64,000 nucleotides of DNA from Nonlabens sp. YIK11 (lineage in GTDB: Bacteria > Bacteroidota > Bacteroidia > Flavobacteriales > Flavobacteriaceae): contig NZ_LBMJ01000001.1 of assembly GCF_001413925.1 (NCBI RefSeq), positions 992,001 through 1,056,000 of the forward strand, given 5' to 3'. Each line of letters starts with the position of its first letter. The stretch's first letter is position 1. Below the pieces are notes generated by a model. That model saw only the letters and a program-made list of their open reading frames with translations. It made no database searches and had not been told where the DNA came from. This document shows positions 42,039-52,459 of the stretch, piece by piece. The translations under genes and the position numbers were made by a program.

Positions 42039-43826
42039 TTAGTATCCGTAATCGTTGGTTAATTGACCGTTGCTACCGTCTATGAAAGTTTGCCAGATAG
42101 GCCAGAACTGTCGGTCATCTGGATCAACACCTTCCTTAAACAAGCTGTTTACTTCTACATCTGTCAATGTCGTCCAATCAAAAGCTGAAAATTCTGGACC
42201 TGGTTGTTGGGTCTCACCTCTGTTTAGTCCATATATTTCCAAGGTTTCATTATCCTCAGCATATCTAAAATAAACCGTGGTTGGGACATCTGCATATTCT
42301 CCTGATCGCGTTTGAAGGTTTCCTAATTTTACTTTTGCTTCTCTTAAATTCTCACCGAGTAAATTCCATCGAATGAGATTTTGTTTTCTTTCTGCCTCAC
42401 CAGTGAATTCATATTTATTTTCTTGAACGATAGCATCAAACATTGCCTGTTGGGAATTTAAATTATCCACATAGCCGTCCACTTTCTGCGCTTGTAAAGC
42501 AGATGGGAATGCTCTTCTACGAACTTCTTTTAAGTATGGAGCAGCGGCACCTGGACCTTGCAGTTCATTGGCAGCCTCTGCAGCGATAAGTAAGACTTCT
42601 GCATAGCGCATGTAAATCTTATTAACACCATCATCATTAGTTGATGTTACATATCTATTCATCCATTCATAACGGTACTTTCCAAAATACCATGTATTGA
42701 GTCCTACAAGTTCTTGTTTTGCAAAACCGTCTATTGGTATACCCCACTGGTATGGAATACACGTAATATCTCTACGTAAATCATCTTCATCGTAATCGTA
42801 GAATAGGTTAGGTAATGGGCCAGCGATACCACCACGTGCCTGACCGGTATGTTGGTCTACTCCACGGTGTCTAACAGCAAAAGAAAAAAGCATTCGGCCT
42901 CTACCTGCCGCAAACGGTATTTCCCAAAGTGACTCTCTGCCTGCGCTCAAGACCTCTTCGTTATAATTTCTCCAAAGTGTTTCAAAAGTCGGTGAAAGCT
43001 GCACTCGACCACTAGTGATTACTGTGTCTGCTTCTCTCAATGCTAAAGTATACATGTTAGTCACCGAAAGCTCTGGATCGTTGGATCTTCTTACTCCATC
43101 AGGATATTGTTGGAATCCACTTGCGACCATCGCTAAGCGCGCTCTTAGAGACTTTACAAAAGCTTTGTTCACTCTTTCAACGGAAGTAGTAAGCGAATTC
43201 TCATTAGGCCAAGCTACAAGTTCCGAAGCCTCAGCTAGATCATCTAAAAGTCGTTTGTATATCTCATCTCTATTAGTTTTAGGAAGATACAGAGTCTCTG
43301 GGGTAATAGGTTCGAATCTAGCCGGAACATCACCCCAAGCCTTCATTAAGTCCGCGTAATAAACAGCTCTATAGGTTAAAGCTTCACCTAAAAGCTGACC
43401 TAAATCCTCATTTACATCAGTATTCCCAAAGCTGCGAAGCCCTTTGATACAAATGTTAGCGCGCTCGATACCCAAATACATTTGAGCCCAGGCATTGTTG
43501 TCAGTATTCATCTGCGAATTGGTAGGTTCTGCATCATAGATCATCAATTCACCTGTTGGGTTGTTGGCTTCGTCAGAATTGTAATTCCATTCCGCATCGG
43601 TGTTAAATCCATAGAAAGGTAAATATCTACCTCTGTAAGAATTTGTTTGGCCCATAGGTTCTAGGATTCCGTCGACAGCACCTTTAGCTAAATCAAATGT
43701 GGAAAATATTACCGATTCATCTAAGGTAGATTGCGCTGGAGCTTCCAAAAACTCTCCTTCAACATCCTCGCAAGAACCTAAAAGACTGATGGTAAATACT
43801 ACTATAGCAAGTTTTATATATTTCAT
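42039..43826 (-). CDS. SusD/RagB-family glycan-binding lipoprotein
   Basis: A 595-residue SusD-like protein with signal and lipobox LLGSC (Cys19). Typical blocks are the early VDGILEPMG and RGRYLPFYGF, TPR-like helices in the middle (LLGEALTYRAVYYADLMKAWGDVPA), and the C-terminal AEVLLIAAEAANELQ, with a final WPIW. It caps the SusC transporter and holds the pectin oligosaccharide. It lies 18 bp after susC in the same operon. Confidence 0.93.
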   Translation of the reverse strand: MKYIKLAIVVFTISLLGSCEDVEGEFLEAPAQSTLDESVIFSTFDLAKGAVDGILEPMGQTNSYRGRYLPFYGFNTDAEWNYNSDEANNPTGELMIYDAEPTNSQMNTDNNAWAQMYLGIERANICIKGLRSFGNTDVNEDLGQLLGEALTYRAVYYADLMKAWGDVPARFEPITPETLYLPKTNRDEIYKRLLDDLAEASELVAWPNENSLTTSVERVNKAFVKSLRARLAMVASGFQQYPDGVRRSNDPELSVTNMYTLALREADTVITSGRVQLSPTFETLWRNYNEEVLSAGRESLWEIPFAAGRGRMLFSFAVRHRGVDQHTGQARGGIAGPLPNLFYDYDEDDLRRDITCIPYQWGIPIDGFAKQELVGLNTWYFGKYRYEWMNRYVTSTNDDGVNKIYMRYAEVLLIAAEAANELQGPGAAAPYLKEVRRRAFPSALQAQKVDGYVDNLNSQQAMFDAIVQENKYEFTGEAERKQNLIRWNLLGENLREAKVKLGNLQTRSGEYADVPTTVYFRYAEDNETLEIYGLNRGETQQPGPEFSAFDWTTLTDVEVNSLFKEGVDPDDRQFWPIWQTFIDGSNGQLTNDYGY

Positions 43827-43844
43827 CTTTTGTAAAATGTTTAA

Positions 43845-46800
43845 TTAGAAATTAAGGTTAAGTCCGAACACTATTTGTCTATTTCTAGGATATGGAGAAA
43901 AGTCCACACCAGGAGTTAGAGGTGTTCTTCTACGGGTTGAAACCTCTGGATCAAGTCCCGAATAATTAGTGAGTATAAATACGTTGCTGGCTGTAGCATA
44001 AAATCTAACCTTGGTAAGCCCGTAGTTTGAAATGATCGTTTCTGGTAATGTATAACCTAAACTTAAGGTGTTCAAACGTAAGAATGATCCATCTTCAACC
44101 GCCCAATCACTAAATACAAAGTTGTTGGAGAACGGTGACCACATGGTTGTGTTTGCATTTAGGGCTGCAAGCTCCTGAGGATCCTGCACTAGTAAACCTG
44201 TTTCAGGATTTAAATTAGTCCATCTCACACCATCTGCTTGCATCGTGCTTAAGTTTCTATACTGACTATTTAAGTTTGATGTAGTGAATTCAATTTTATT
44301 GGCATTGTAGACATCATTACCAATGCTGAAGTTAAAAGCAGCAGTCAGGTCAAAACCATAAGCATTGGCATTTAAGCTAAAACCACCTACGGCATCTGGA
44401 TTTGCATCACCTATAATCGTTCGATCATCAACATCTACGACTCCATCACCATTGATATCTTTTAGTTTCATATTTCCTGGTCTTGGAGTTCCTACAATAC
44501 CTTCATTGCTTGGAACACCGTCAATCAAAGTATAAGGTTCAGCAGCAGTTGGGTCATAAGTGAAGTCGTCAATCTCGTACCTTCCGTCACTTTGATAACC
44601 ATACATTATCCCTATAGGTTGTCCTACCTGTACAAGGTAGTCGTTACCTATCTGAGACGATGCCCAGTTTGTGTTTTCCCCAAAGTTGATTAGATCACCT
44701 CCTAACGAGTTAATCCTGTTTTTATTAAACCCAACGTTGAAGGACAGGTCAGCTCCATAATCCTGCTCATTAAATAGGGTATAGTTCAATGTCAATTCTA
44801 CACCTGAATTCTGTATTTCCCCTAAGTTTCTATACTGACTGATATATCCAGTTCCAGGTATTGGGAAATTTACTAGCAGATCTTTAGTCAGATTTTTATA
44901 AACCTCTGCTGTTCCTGAAAAACGTCCATTGAATAGTGTGAAGTCTAAACCAGCATTTTGTGTTACTGTAGTTTCCCATTTTAAATCTGGATTAAACAAT
45001 GTTCTAGAGGTAGACCAGTAATCTGTAATGTTGTTCAAATAGTTGGTATCATTAGATTCAAAGGTTTGGACAGCCTGGTTAGGAGGGATGTTATTGTTAC
45101 CTACGGCACCATAACTAAGTCTTAGTTTTAAGTTGTCAACCCAATCCACCTCGTTTAAAAAGTCCTCTTGGTCTAATTTCCACGCTACGGCTGCAGATGG
45201 AAAGTAACCCCATCGATTGCCTTTGGCAAATTTGCTAGAACCATCTGCTCTAAAGGTAGCGGTTAACAAATAACGATTTAGAAAACCATAATTCGCACGA
45301 CCAAAGAACGATAATAACTTATCATCTGCACTAATGAAGTTGTCTACTAAATTAGGTGATCCTTGTGTGGTCAGACTCATAGCATTATCAAAGCCAAAAT
45401 CTGCCGGGTAACCATTTATTTCTGTTGTAGTGCGTGTGTCCTTGTTGATAATGATTTCTTCCCCAACCAATAGTTGTAAACTATGATCATTATTCAAAAA
45501 CTCTTCGAAATCATAGTTTAAGGTGTTGGCATTTCTAAACGATTCTCGCTTGCGATCAGAAAAGATCAAGGATGGAAGGCCAAGATTCTCTACTGAAGGA
45601 ACGTTATTGGAATAGTAGGTCGAACGACCATAGAAACGGAAATCCTGATCATTTCTAAAATCGATACCAAAGTCTGATTGAAGCTTAAGGTTGTCAAGGA
45701 TTTCCCAACCTAAACCTCCTAGCAGGTTGTAATTTCTTCTCAATTGTTGTCTTTGATTATCAGCGACTGACACTAACGGGTTGACTAGATATCCAGCTAA
45801 TGCCTCATCAGTATTTGTTGTCGTGATGCCTGGTAGAGGAATAGGAGAATATCCTACACTGTTTCTCAATCGAGCATCTGCAGATGAGAATTCATTCTGC
45901 TCATTGGCACCACCACCATTGATCTCTGTGTCAGAATATCTGATAGTGAACGATAGATCTATTTTTTCACCAGCGTCACTTCTCAAGGCTAATGATAGGT
46001 TGTCACGTTTAAAATCAGAACCTATTTGTATGGCCTTTTGATCAAAATGTGCATAGTTGAAATTAAAATTAATAGCATCTGATCCACCTCTTATGGCAAA
46101 GTCTCTACTATTAAGCGTCCCTTGTTCGCCGTACACTTGTTTTTGCCAATTGTTACCTTTAAGACCAATATATTGATCATAATCTTGCCATTCACCAAAG
46201 AATCGTTCATAAGATTCTGGAAGGTCTCTCAACAAGGCATATTCACGTTGCCATAAAACGAAGTCATCAGGCTGCAGTACATCAATAGTATTAGCAATTT
46301 TACTGTACCCAAAATAGGCATTTGCATTCACACTGATTTTTCCTGCTTTTCCTTTTTTGGTGGTCACGAGAACAACTCCATTTGCTCCTCTAGAACCATA
46401 AATTGCTGTTGCAGATGCGTCTTTAAGAACGCTAATCGTTTCTATGTCGGTTGGAGAAATATCATTCAAACTGTTGATGGGAAAACCATCAACAATAATT
46501 AAGGGTGAGCTATCTTGTGTTAAAGAGCCTGCACCACGTACTCTAATGTTGATTTCTGCATCTGGAGAACCTTCTGACGAAGAAATTTGTACACCAGCCA
46601 ATCGTCCTGTTAAGGCTTCAGCGACACTAGAAATGGGTTGTTTTGTTAGCGCTTCACCACCTACAGATACTACAGAACCTGTCAAATCTGATTTTTTTAC
46701 GCTTCCATACCCTATGATGACGATCTCATCCAAAGATTCAGTACTAGGATCAAGAGAGACAGTGATGGAGCTTTCATTAGTTACAGAAACTTCCTTAGTT

Positions 46801-47108
46801 AAATATCCTACGTAAGAGAACACCAAAATCGGATTTTCTGTAGGCGTACTTAAGGAAAAGTTACCATCAAAATCTGTCACAGTTCCTAATTGAGGGTTGC
46901 CTTTGACAGAAACTGTTACGTTCAATAGGGGTTCACCTGTATCTGCCGCTTTTACCGTACCAGTGATAAGATTTTGGCCTTGAGCCAATAAACTGGCAGA
47001 TAAAAATAAGGTGGCAAAAAGGAATGCTCTTGCTAGTCCTTGAGCAAAACGAGAGTGTCTTTTTTCTTTTGATCCGAATAACAACGAATGAAATAAATTA
47101 AAAACCAT
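43845..47108 (-). CDS. SusC-like TonB-dependent transporter
   Basis: A 1087-residue outer-membrane transporter. An N-terminal signal and a carboxypeptidase-like beta-sandwich (about 48-128; ITGTVKAADTGEPLLNVTV) are followed by the plug with IIGYGSVKKSDLTGSVVSV and SATAIYGSRGANGVVLVTTKKG, then a 22-strand barrel to a C-terminal VFGLNLNF. It imports oligosaccharides held by SusD. The promoter on the minus strand shows TACATTTG (47159-47152) abutting the operator 47138-47151. Confidence 0.95.
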   Translation of the reverse strand: MVFNLFHSLLFGSKEKRHSRFAQGLARAFLFATLFLSASLLAQGQNLITGTVKAADTGEPLLNVTVSVKGNPQLGTVTDFDGNFSLSTPTENPILVFSYVGYLTKEVSVTNESSITVSLDPSTESLDEIVIIGYGSVKKSDLTGSVVSVGGEALTKQPISSVAEALTGRLAGVQISSSEGSPDAEINIRVRGAGSLTQDSSPLIIVDGFPINSLNDISPTDIETISVLKDASATAIYGSRGANGVVLVTTKKGKAGKISVNANAYFGYSKIANTIDVLQPDDFVLWQREYALLRDLPESYERFFGEWQDYDQYIGLKGNNWQKQVYGEQGTLNSRDFAIRGGSDAINFNFNYAHFDQKAIQIGSDFKRDNLSLALRSDAGEKIDLSFTIRYSDTEINGGGANEQNEFSSADARLRNSVGYSPIPLPGITTTNTDEALAGYLVNPLVSVADNQRQQLRRNYNLLGGLGWEILDNLKLQSDFGIDFRNDQDFRFYGRSTYYSNNVPSVENLGLPSLIFSDRKRESFRNANTLNYDFEEFLNNDHSLQLLVGEEIIINKDTRTTTEINGYPADFGFDNAMSLTTQGSPNLVDNFISADDKLLSFFGRANYGFLNRYLLTATFRADGSSKFAKGNRWGYFPSAAVAWKLDQEDFLNEVDWVDNLKLRLSYGAVGNNNIPPNQAVQTFESNDTNYLNNITDYWSTSRTLFNPDLKWETTVTQNAGLDFTLFNGRFSGTAEVYKNLTKDLLVNFPIPGTGYISQYRNLGEIQNSGVELTLNYTLFNEQDYGADLSFNVGFNKNRINSLGGDLINFGENTNWASSQIGNDYLVQVGQPIGIMYGYQSDGRYEIDDFTYDPTAAEPYTLIDGVPSNEGIVGTPRPGNMKLKDINGDGVVDVDDRTIIGDANPDAVGGFSLNANAYGFDLTAAFNFSIGNDVYNANKIEFTTSNLNSQYRNLSTMQADGVRWTNLNPETGLLVQDPQELAALNANTTMWSPFSNNFVFSDWAVEDGSFLRLNTLSLGYTLPETIISNYGLTKVRFYATASNVFILTNYSGLDPEVSTRRRTPLTPGVDFSPYPRNRQIVFGLNLNF

Positions 47109-47137
47109 AAGCTGATTTAATTAAACTATTACTGAAA

Positions 47138-47159
47138 TGTAATCGATTGCACAAATGTA
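47138..47159 (-). promoter_or_regulatory. promoter box and LacI-type operator of susC
   Basis: On the minus strand TACATTTG is followed at once by TGCAATCGATTACA, the same layout as before uxaC. It lies 30 bp upstream of the susC start. Confidence 0.8.
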
Positions 47160-47293
47160 TTGTATATTTTGAATTATGCAAATTATATCTTAATTTTTTT
47201 ATTAATCATAATTTTTGGATGGGTGAGTTAACAATATGGTTTCTACAAATAAAATTTGCAAAATCTCAAAAATAGAATTACCATTGTCTACTA

Positions 47294-47307
47294 TGTAATC
47301 GATTACA
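47294..47307. promoter_or_regulatory. LacI-type operator of PL1 lyase
   Basis: A perfect TGTAATCGATTACA 24 bp before the PL1 ATG and about 186 bp from susC. The region between the two genes thus holds two operators. Confidence 0.8.
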
Positions 47308-47330
47308 TAAATATAAATCTTTTTATTTCC

Positions 47331-48644
47331 ATGAAAAGTTTTCTTTACATCATCTTGATACTCAGTGCTACAATAGGTAGATCACAGCAATACGCCGCAA
47401 ATTCTCCAGAAGGCTTTGGTGCTGCGGCTACAGGTGGAGGAAATGCCGATCCAACAACGGTCTCCACATACACGGAATTTAAAAATGCCATCAAATCTAG
47501 CGGTCCAGGTGTCATTCTTGTTTCTGGGATCATTTCTATACCAACTGGACAATCAATAAGTGAGATAGTTATCGATAAAACAATTTTGGGTCTACCGGGA
47601 GCTACACTTATCAATCCTTCACAAACTAAATCTGGTTCTGGAATACTAAATCTCAAACAGGGCTCTAGAAATGTAATCATACGTAACCTGATTTTTGAGG
47701 GAGCTGGTGCTTATGACATCGACGGTAGAGACAATTTAACCTCAGATGGATGTACTGATCTTTGGGTGGATCATTGTGAATTCAGAGATGGTGTTGATGG
47801 CAATTTTGACATCAAGGGCCTATCAGATAATGTTACCGTGTCCTGGTGTAAGTTCATATATTTAAAACCACCTACACCTGGCGGTTCTGGTGGTTCTGAC
47901 GATCATCGCTTTTCAAATCTTATAGGTTCAAGTGATTCTGATGCTCCTGTTGATGGTCATTATAGCGTGACATTTCAGAACTGCTACTGGGCAGAAGGTT
48001 GCCGTGAACGCATGCCACGTGCTCGCAATGCTCAATTACATATTTTTAATTGTTTGTATAGTACTGATGTTTCCAGTTCTAGAGCAATAGGTATAAGTGG
48101 TGGTGACAACACTTCTTCCTGCTTAGTGGAGAAGACAGACTTTGAAAGTGTTGGAACGGTATATCGCAGTTATGGTGGTACTGTCGCTATCAATTTTGAG
48201 GACTGCCTGGGTGGTCGATCTAACATTGGACAGGTGAGTGCACCCAACTATACGTATACGTCTTTCCCGGTAGCGGATGTGTCCGCTATTCTAAAGGATG
48301 AAGAATGCGGAGCCGGAGCAACTTTATCAATCAGTAACTCTGGAATGATTAGCTCTAAATGTTCTACCCTGGGAAACGGTGATATCAATTCGCCAAAATT
48401 CAAAATTTATCCCACAATCATTGAAAGCCTTTTGACTATTGAACTAGTTGATCTAGACCTAAAAGGATCTTCGCTGAGCATTTTTTCGCTTGACGGAAAA
48501 AAAATATATAGCAATGCAAACCTTGAAAAAGAAGGTGGTAAGATACAAGTTGATTTTGTGCAGCAACCGCCTGGAGTGTATTTGTGTCAATTTTCGAACA
48601 AAGAGAAAGTACAAACCTTTAAAGTCATCAACAGACCACAATAG
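47331..48644 (+). CDS. secreted PL1 pectate lyase with T9SS signal
   Basis: A 437-residue lyase starting MKSFLYIILIL at ATG 47331. An upstream in-frame ATG at 47256 would run through the operator. The PL1 beta-helix shows WVDHCEF (about 140-146), calcium Asp residues, VSWCKF, and the catalytic Arg region CRERMPRAR near residue 220. A C-terminal T9SS type A sorting domain (KFKIYPTIIESLL ... GVYLCQFS, last 80 residues) sends it to the surface. It cuts polygalacturonate outside the cell. Confidence 0.92.
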   Translation: MKSFLYIILILSATIGRSQQYAANSPEGFGAAATGGGNADPTTVSTYTEFKNAIKSSGPGVILVSGIISIPTGQSISEIVIDKTILGLPGATLINPSQTKSGSGILNLKQGSRNVIIRNLIFEGAGAYDIDGRDNLTSDGCTDLWVDHCEFRDGVDGNFDIKGLSDNVTVSWCKFIYLKPPTPGGSGGSDDHRFSNLIGSSDSDAPVDGHYSVTFQNCYWAEGCRERMPRARNAQLHIFNCLYSTDVSSSRAIGISGGDNTSSCLVEKTDFESVGTVYRSYGGTVAINFEDCLGGRSNIGQVSAPNYTYTSFPVADVSAILKDEECGAGATLSISNSGMISSKCSTLGNGDINSPKFKIYPTIIESLLTIELVDLDLKGSSLSIFSLDGKKIYSNANLEKEGGKIQVDFVQQPPGVYLCQFSNKEKVQTFKVINRPQ

Positions 48645-48722
48645 ATAGTCCTTGTTTCTGATTATCATTTGTGGTTCAATTTTTTAACCAGTAACTATTA
48701 CCATCACCTAATACCTAGAATT

Positions 48723-51700
48723 ATGAAAAAACTCTACTCACTAATTGCTATTTTCACATTCTTGATATGTGGAACAGGCCTAAGTCAAGATTCTTCTATT
48801 TACAATCTTGCAGACCAGTCAACATTCACAAATACTGGCGTTCAAAATGACCCAGTAACTTCTACTACAAGTCCAGACGGTAAGTTAAGAACCCAAGCAG
48901 CTACAACCTTATGGCATAGTTCCAACTATGGCGTTGTCTTCAAAAACGGTAACATGTTGGAAATTGATGTCGCTGGTCCAGAAACTACTATAAGATTTTT
49001 GGGCTCGATTTACAGCGCTGGTACGATGTCTGGCGGTACTACTCAAAATGGCAGCGAACTAGGGACCGCAAATGTGGACCTTGATGCTTATGAAGGTATG
49101 TCTGATAGGACAGGCTACTATGAGTTTACATATGTGGGTAGCCCTAGAACCCTATATTTTACTTTTGATGGGGCAAACGCTTACACGCCTTCCATACAGG
49201 TTATCAATGCTGAAACGACTGTAGTCCCAACCGATGTTTGGGATTTTGGTGCAGAACAATTAGATCCAGTACTTTATAATAACCTGTTGACTGAGGAAGT
49301 CATCAACGATTTTTATCCAGGTGTAACTGCGGGAACAGCTGGTGTGAATATTCTCTCTTTTACTGCTGGTGATTTAGGTTACGTCACTAACGGTACCAAC
49401 GATCGTTTAAGAACTACAAATACGGCATTGACCAGATGGGACAGTAATATTGCTAGTTCTCCAAATTTTACGGGTAGATTATACGTGAACACTGCAGGAA
49501 GTCCTGATAGGTATTTGTCACTAAATCTTGCCGAAGATGATGAGGTCGTGATTAACGCTAGAACAGATTCTGGAGGAATTTTTAATTTTGAGTATGCACA
49601 GGATCCTGCATTACAACTGGATCAAGTTGATATCGCTGCCGCGGAAACAGAATTGGTTTTTGTTGCAAAATACGCTGGGGAATATCGCATTTATGATAGC
49701 GCTGGTAAGCCTAGTTTCTTCAGGGTTTACAGGAAGGCGGCAAACTATATTACTATAGTCGGTACAGTTGATGAAACGCAAGCCATGAATATTCCATCAG
49801 GATATTCAGTTCAATTTACCAATCCAGCAGGTAAAATAGTATCTGCCGTAGTATCCAATGCCGGGTTCACTGTAGATTTGCCAGTGGATATTACCTATGA
49901 GGTTAGCCTGGCAGATGCTAATGGGTATATAGTGACCAGTGGAAAAATCTTAACCGTAACCGAAGCGACCACATCTCACTCGATAACAGTTCTTCAGGTT
50001 GAGCTTTTTGAAGTTACAGGATCTATCAGCGGCTTATCTGATTTGAGTAATCTAGGCCTACAGTTTACGTCAGATCCTGCTGCAAACACGATATACAACC
50101 CAATAGTGTCCATAAATGAAACAAACGGCACTTATAGTGTAGATCTGGAAGCCAATATAGAATATACCATATCTGGTACAGGTGTAAACGATTATGAGAT
50201 CGTCGATAATACTTTGACTATTACAGCTCAAAATAGTACTAGAGGTATTGAATTCTCTTTAAAACCAGTGTATGTCATTAATGTTTCTACACCAGATTTG
50301 GACACCCAGCAGAGAAACGATCTTGAATTAACCTTTAACAACCTTGATGAGGATGGTTATAGCTACTCATTTTCCGATCTATCCGCAATTGCATTAAGAG
50401 ATGGAACTTATTCCATTTCTTACGATGGCTTGGACAATTACCCTGTAGAACTTGCATTGACTTCAAACCTAACCGTTTCTGGAGCTGCAAAGGATAAGAC
50501 TTTAACGTTTAAGCCTGTCACAAAATGGGCGTTTAATGAACGCAGTATTAGTTCGGCAACGGCTTATAAGGGATTACTTTTTGAAGGCTCTATAAATGTA
50601 AGAGGTTCTAATGGTGATCTTAATGCAGGAACCAACTCTAAAATTAGCATACCTGTTAGCCCCAATTCCAAGATCATTATTAAAGACTATTATCAATCGA
50701 ATTATACGGTAAACATGGGTGACCCTGTAATCAATAGCTCTAACTCTACAAGCACCAGTGTTACCACAGAATATGTTTATGAAGGCAGTACAGACGGCTT
50801 TGTGGTGATCGATGTCTTAGGGACGACCTATTTTAGATCTTTTGAAGTGCTAACCATTGTCCCATTTAAGTCTGAGATCACTGTTGGAGTCGATAAAGAC
50901 TACCAGACGATTAACGAAGCGCTAGATGCAATAACAAGAATGGATCGACCTAACAACGAGTTGGTCACAGTCATGATTGATCCTGGAAATTATGAGGAAA
51001 TGCTAGTGATTGATATGGATAATGTGACTCTTAAGAATGCCTCTTCCAGTCCAAGCATCGGCCTTTTGGATAAAGGCGTGAACATAGATCCTACGGCTGT
51101 TAGAATTACATCCTACTATGGGCAGAAGTACAATTTCTTTAGCCAAGGACTGGACAACAAGTATGATGCAGAAACACTCGCCGTCAATAAAGAAAATGGA
51201 TTCACAGATTACGTCAATAAAGAAGGTACTGGTGGCGGTTCCTCCTACTGGAACGCAACGGTTGTAATAATGGCCAAAGATGTAACCATCGAGAACATTA
51301 TTCTAGAAAACTCTTTTAATCAATACATCTCTCTTAGAGAATCTCAGGATGTAGTTCAAGCAAAGGCATCTAGTGAGCCTACCAGACCAACTGATTACGG
51401 TAATACCTCGGTTCAAAATAGAGCCGCTGGTTATGTCACTCAAGCCGCTGCCATAGGTATCGCAGGAAGCGCAGATAGAGTTATATTAAATGGAACCAGA
51501 GTCGTGGGAAGACAAGATTCTTTTTATGGAGCAGCTGGAGCACGAGTTGCTATCTACAAAGGAGCAATGATGGGAGCAGTTGATTATCTTTTTGGAGGTA
51601 TGACAGCGGTTTTCTATCAAACAGATTTGGTATTGAATACTAGCGACGCTAGCAGCGATGCCTCATATATCACCGCTGCCCAACAAACCAGCGGTAGAGG

Positions 51701-52331
51701 TTTCTTAATGTACGAATGCAACGTGAAGTCACCTATTCCTGGGGTGGAAACGGCATCTACAAACTCATCAAAGCCTGGTTTCTTTGGTCGACCATGGGCA
51801 CCTAATACAAGTGAGGTGGTTTTCTATAATACAACTATAGATGAATCTACGTTCCCAGGTGCTGAAGGTCAATCACTAATATCGCCTGTAGGCTGGACCA
51901 ATACATTGGCTGGAGAATCCAATAAGATGTATGAATTTGGAACCATTGAGAATGCATCAGGTGTGGATAATTCAAATAGTCGCGTAGCGTGGTCCACAGT
52001 TTTGAGTACACCAACACTTAATGATGGAACTGAAATTAATACCTTCAATTTTACAAAAGGAACTGATGATTGGGACCCATTTGCAACTTTAAATGTTGAG
52101 ACAATACAATCGAATAATGTATTCCAAGTATCTGTAAAGGCGTACAGTCATCAGCTATTTGTTGAGAATGTATCCATGCCAACTACAATCAGCATCTACA
52201 ATCTTGCAGGTGCATTGATTCAAACTTTTGATACAGATGTGGATACTTCTGTTCAAATTAAAGACGGATTGTATATCGTTAGTGCAGAAAATTATCAAGG
52301 CAGAAAAGCCTTTAAGGTGATAGCACACTAA
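48723..52331 (+). CDS. large multidomain CE8 pectin methylesterase with T9SS signal
   Basis: A 1202-residue secreted protein starting MKKLYSLIAIF at ATG 48723. Residues up to about 350 hold two related beta-sandwich modules (WDFGAEQLD, LYNNLL-type segments seen in T9SS pectin proteins). About 350-600 hold repeated small beta-sandwich units, followed by another module around WAFNERSISS. The CE8 domain starts near 720 (ITVGVDKDYQTINEALDAI) with GRQDSFYG, MGAVDYLFGG (Asp) and FFGRPWAPNT. The last 75 residues are a T9SS type A domain. It removes methyl esters from homogalacturonan so that lyases can act. Confidence 0.88.
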   Translation: MKKLYSLIAIFTFLICGTGLSQDSSIYNLADQSTFTNTGVQNDPVTSTTSPDGKLRTQAATTLWHSSNYGVVFKNGNMLEIDVAGPETTIRFLGSIYSAGTMSGGTTQNGSELGTANVDLDAYEGMSDRTGYYEFTYVGSPRTLYFTFDGANAYTPSIQVINAETTVVPTDVWDFGAEQLDPVLYNNLLTEEVINDFYPGVTAGTAGVNILSFTAGDLGYVTNGTNDRLRTTNTALTRWDSNIASSPNFTGRLYVNTAGSPDRYLSLNLAEDDEVVINARTDSGGIFNFEYAQDPALQLDQVDIAAAETELVFVAKYAGEYRIYDSAGKPSFFRVYRKAANYITIVGTVDETQAMNIPSGYSVQFTNPAGKIVSAVVSNAGFTVDLPVDITYEVSLADANGYIVTSGKILTVTEATTSHSITVLQVELFEVTGSISGLSDLSNLGLQFTSDPAANTIYNPIVSINETNGTYSVDLEANIEYTISGTGVNDYEIVDNTLTITAQNSTRGIEFSLKPVYVINVSTPDLDTQQRNDLELTFNNLDEDGYSYSFSDLSAIALRDGTYSISYDGLDNYPVELALTSNLTVSGAAKDKTLTFKPVTKWAFNERSISSATAYKGLLFEGSINVRGSNGDLNAGTNSKISIPVSPNSKIIIKDYYQSNYTVNMGDPVINSSNSTSTSVTTEYVYEGSTDGFVVIDVLGTTYFRSFEVLTIVPFKSEITVGVDKDYQTINEALDAITRMDRPNNELVTVMIDPGNYEEMLVIDMDNVTLKNASSSPSIGLLDKGVNIDPTAVRITSYYGQKYNFFSQGLDNKYDAETLAVNKENGFTDYVNKEGTGGGSSYWNATVVIMAKDVTIENIILENSFNQYISLRESQDVVQAKASSEPTRPTDYGNTSVQNRAAGYVTQAAAIGIAGSADRVILNGTRVVGRQDSFYGAAGARVAIYKGAMMGAVDYLFGGMTAVFYQTDLVLNTSDASSDASYITAAQQTSGRGFLMYECNVKSPIPGVETASTNSSKPGFFGRPWAPNTSEVVFYNTTIDESTFPGAEGQSLISPVGWTNTLAGESNKMYEFGTIENASGVDNSNSRVAWSTVLSTPTLNDGTEINTFNFTKGTDDWDPFATLNVETIQSNNVFQVSVKAYSHQLFVENVSMPTTISIYNLAGALIQTFDTDVDTSVQIKDGLYIVSAENYQGRKAFKVIAH

Positions 52332-52340
52332 TAAGAAGCT

Positions 52341-52375
52341 ATTGTGGGTTTCATTAAACCAATGAAACCCACAAT
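52341..52375. terminator. strong hairpin after CE8 gene
   Basis: A 15-bp perfect stem (ATTGTGGGTTTCATT and its complement) with a 5-base loop and no T-run. It separates the CE8 gene from the next unit. Confidence 0.6.
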
Positions 52376-52420
52376 GTTATGCAAATCAAAATATTAACTA
52401 GGAAACATACTTTTTACCTC

Positions 52421-52445
52421 TATATTTACAATGTAATCGATTAAC
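52421..52445 (+). promoter_or_regulatory. LacI-type operator of the 265-residue T9SS protein
   Basis: TATATTTA (52421-52428) and TGTAATCGATTAAC (52432-52445), 3 bases apart and 15 bp before the ATG. Confidence 0.7.
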
Positions 52446-52459
52446 CTAAACTCAAAAAC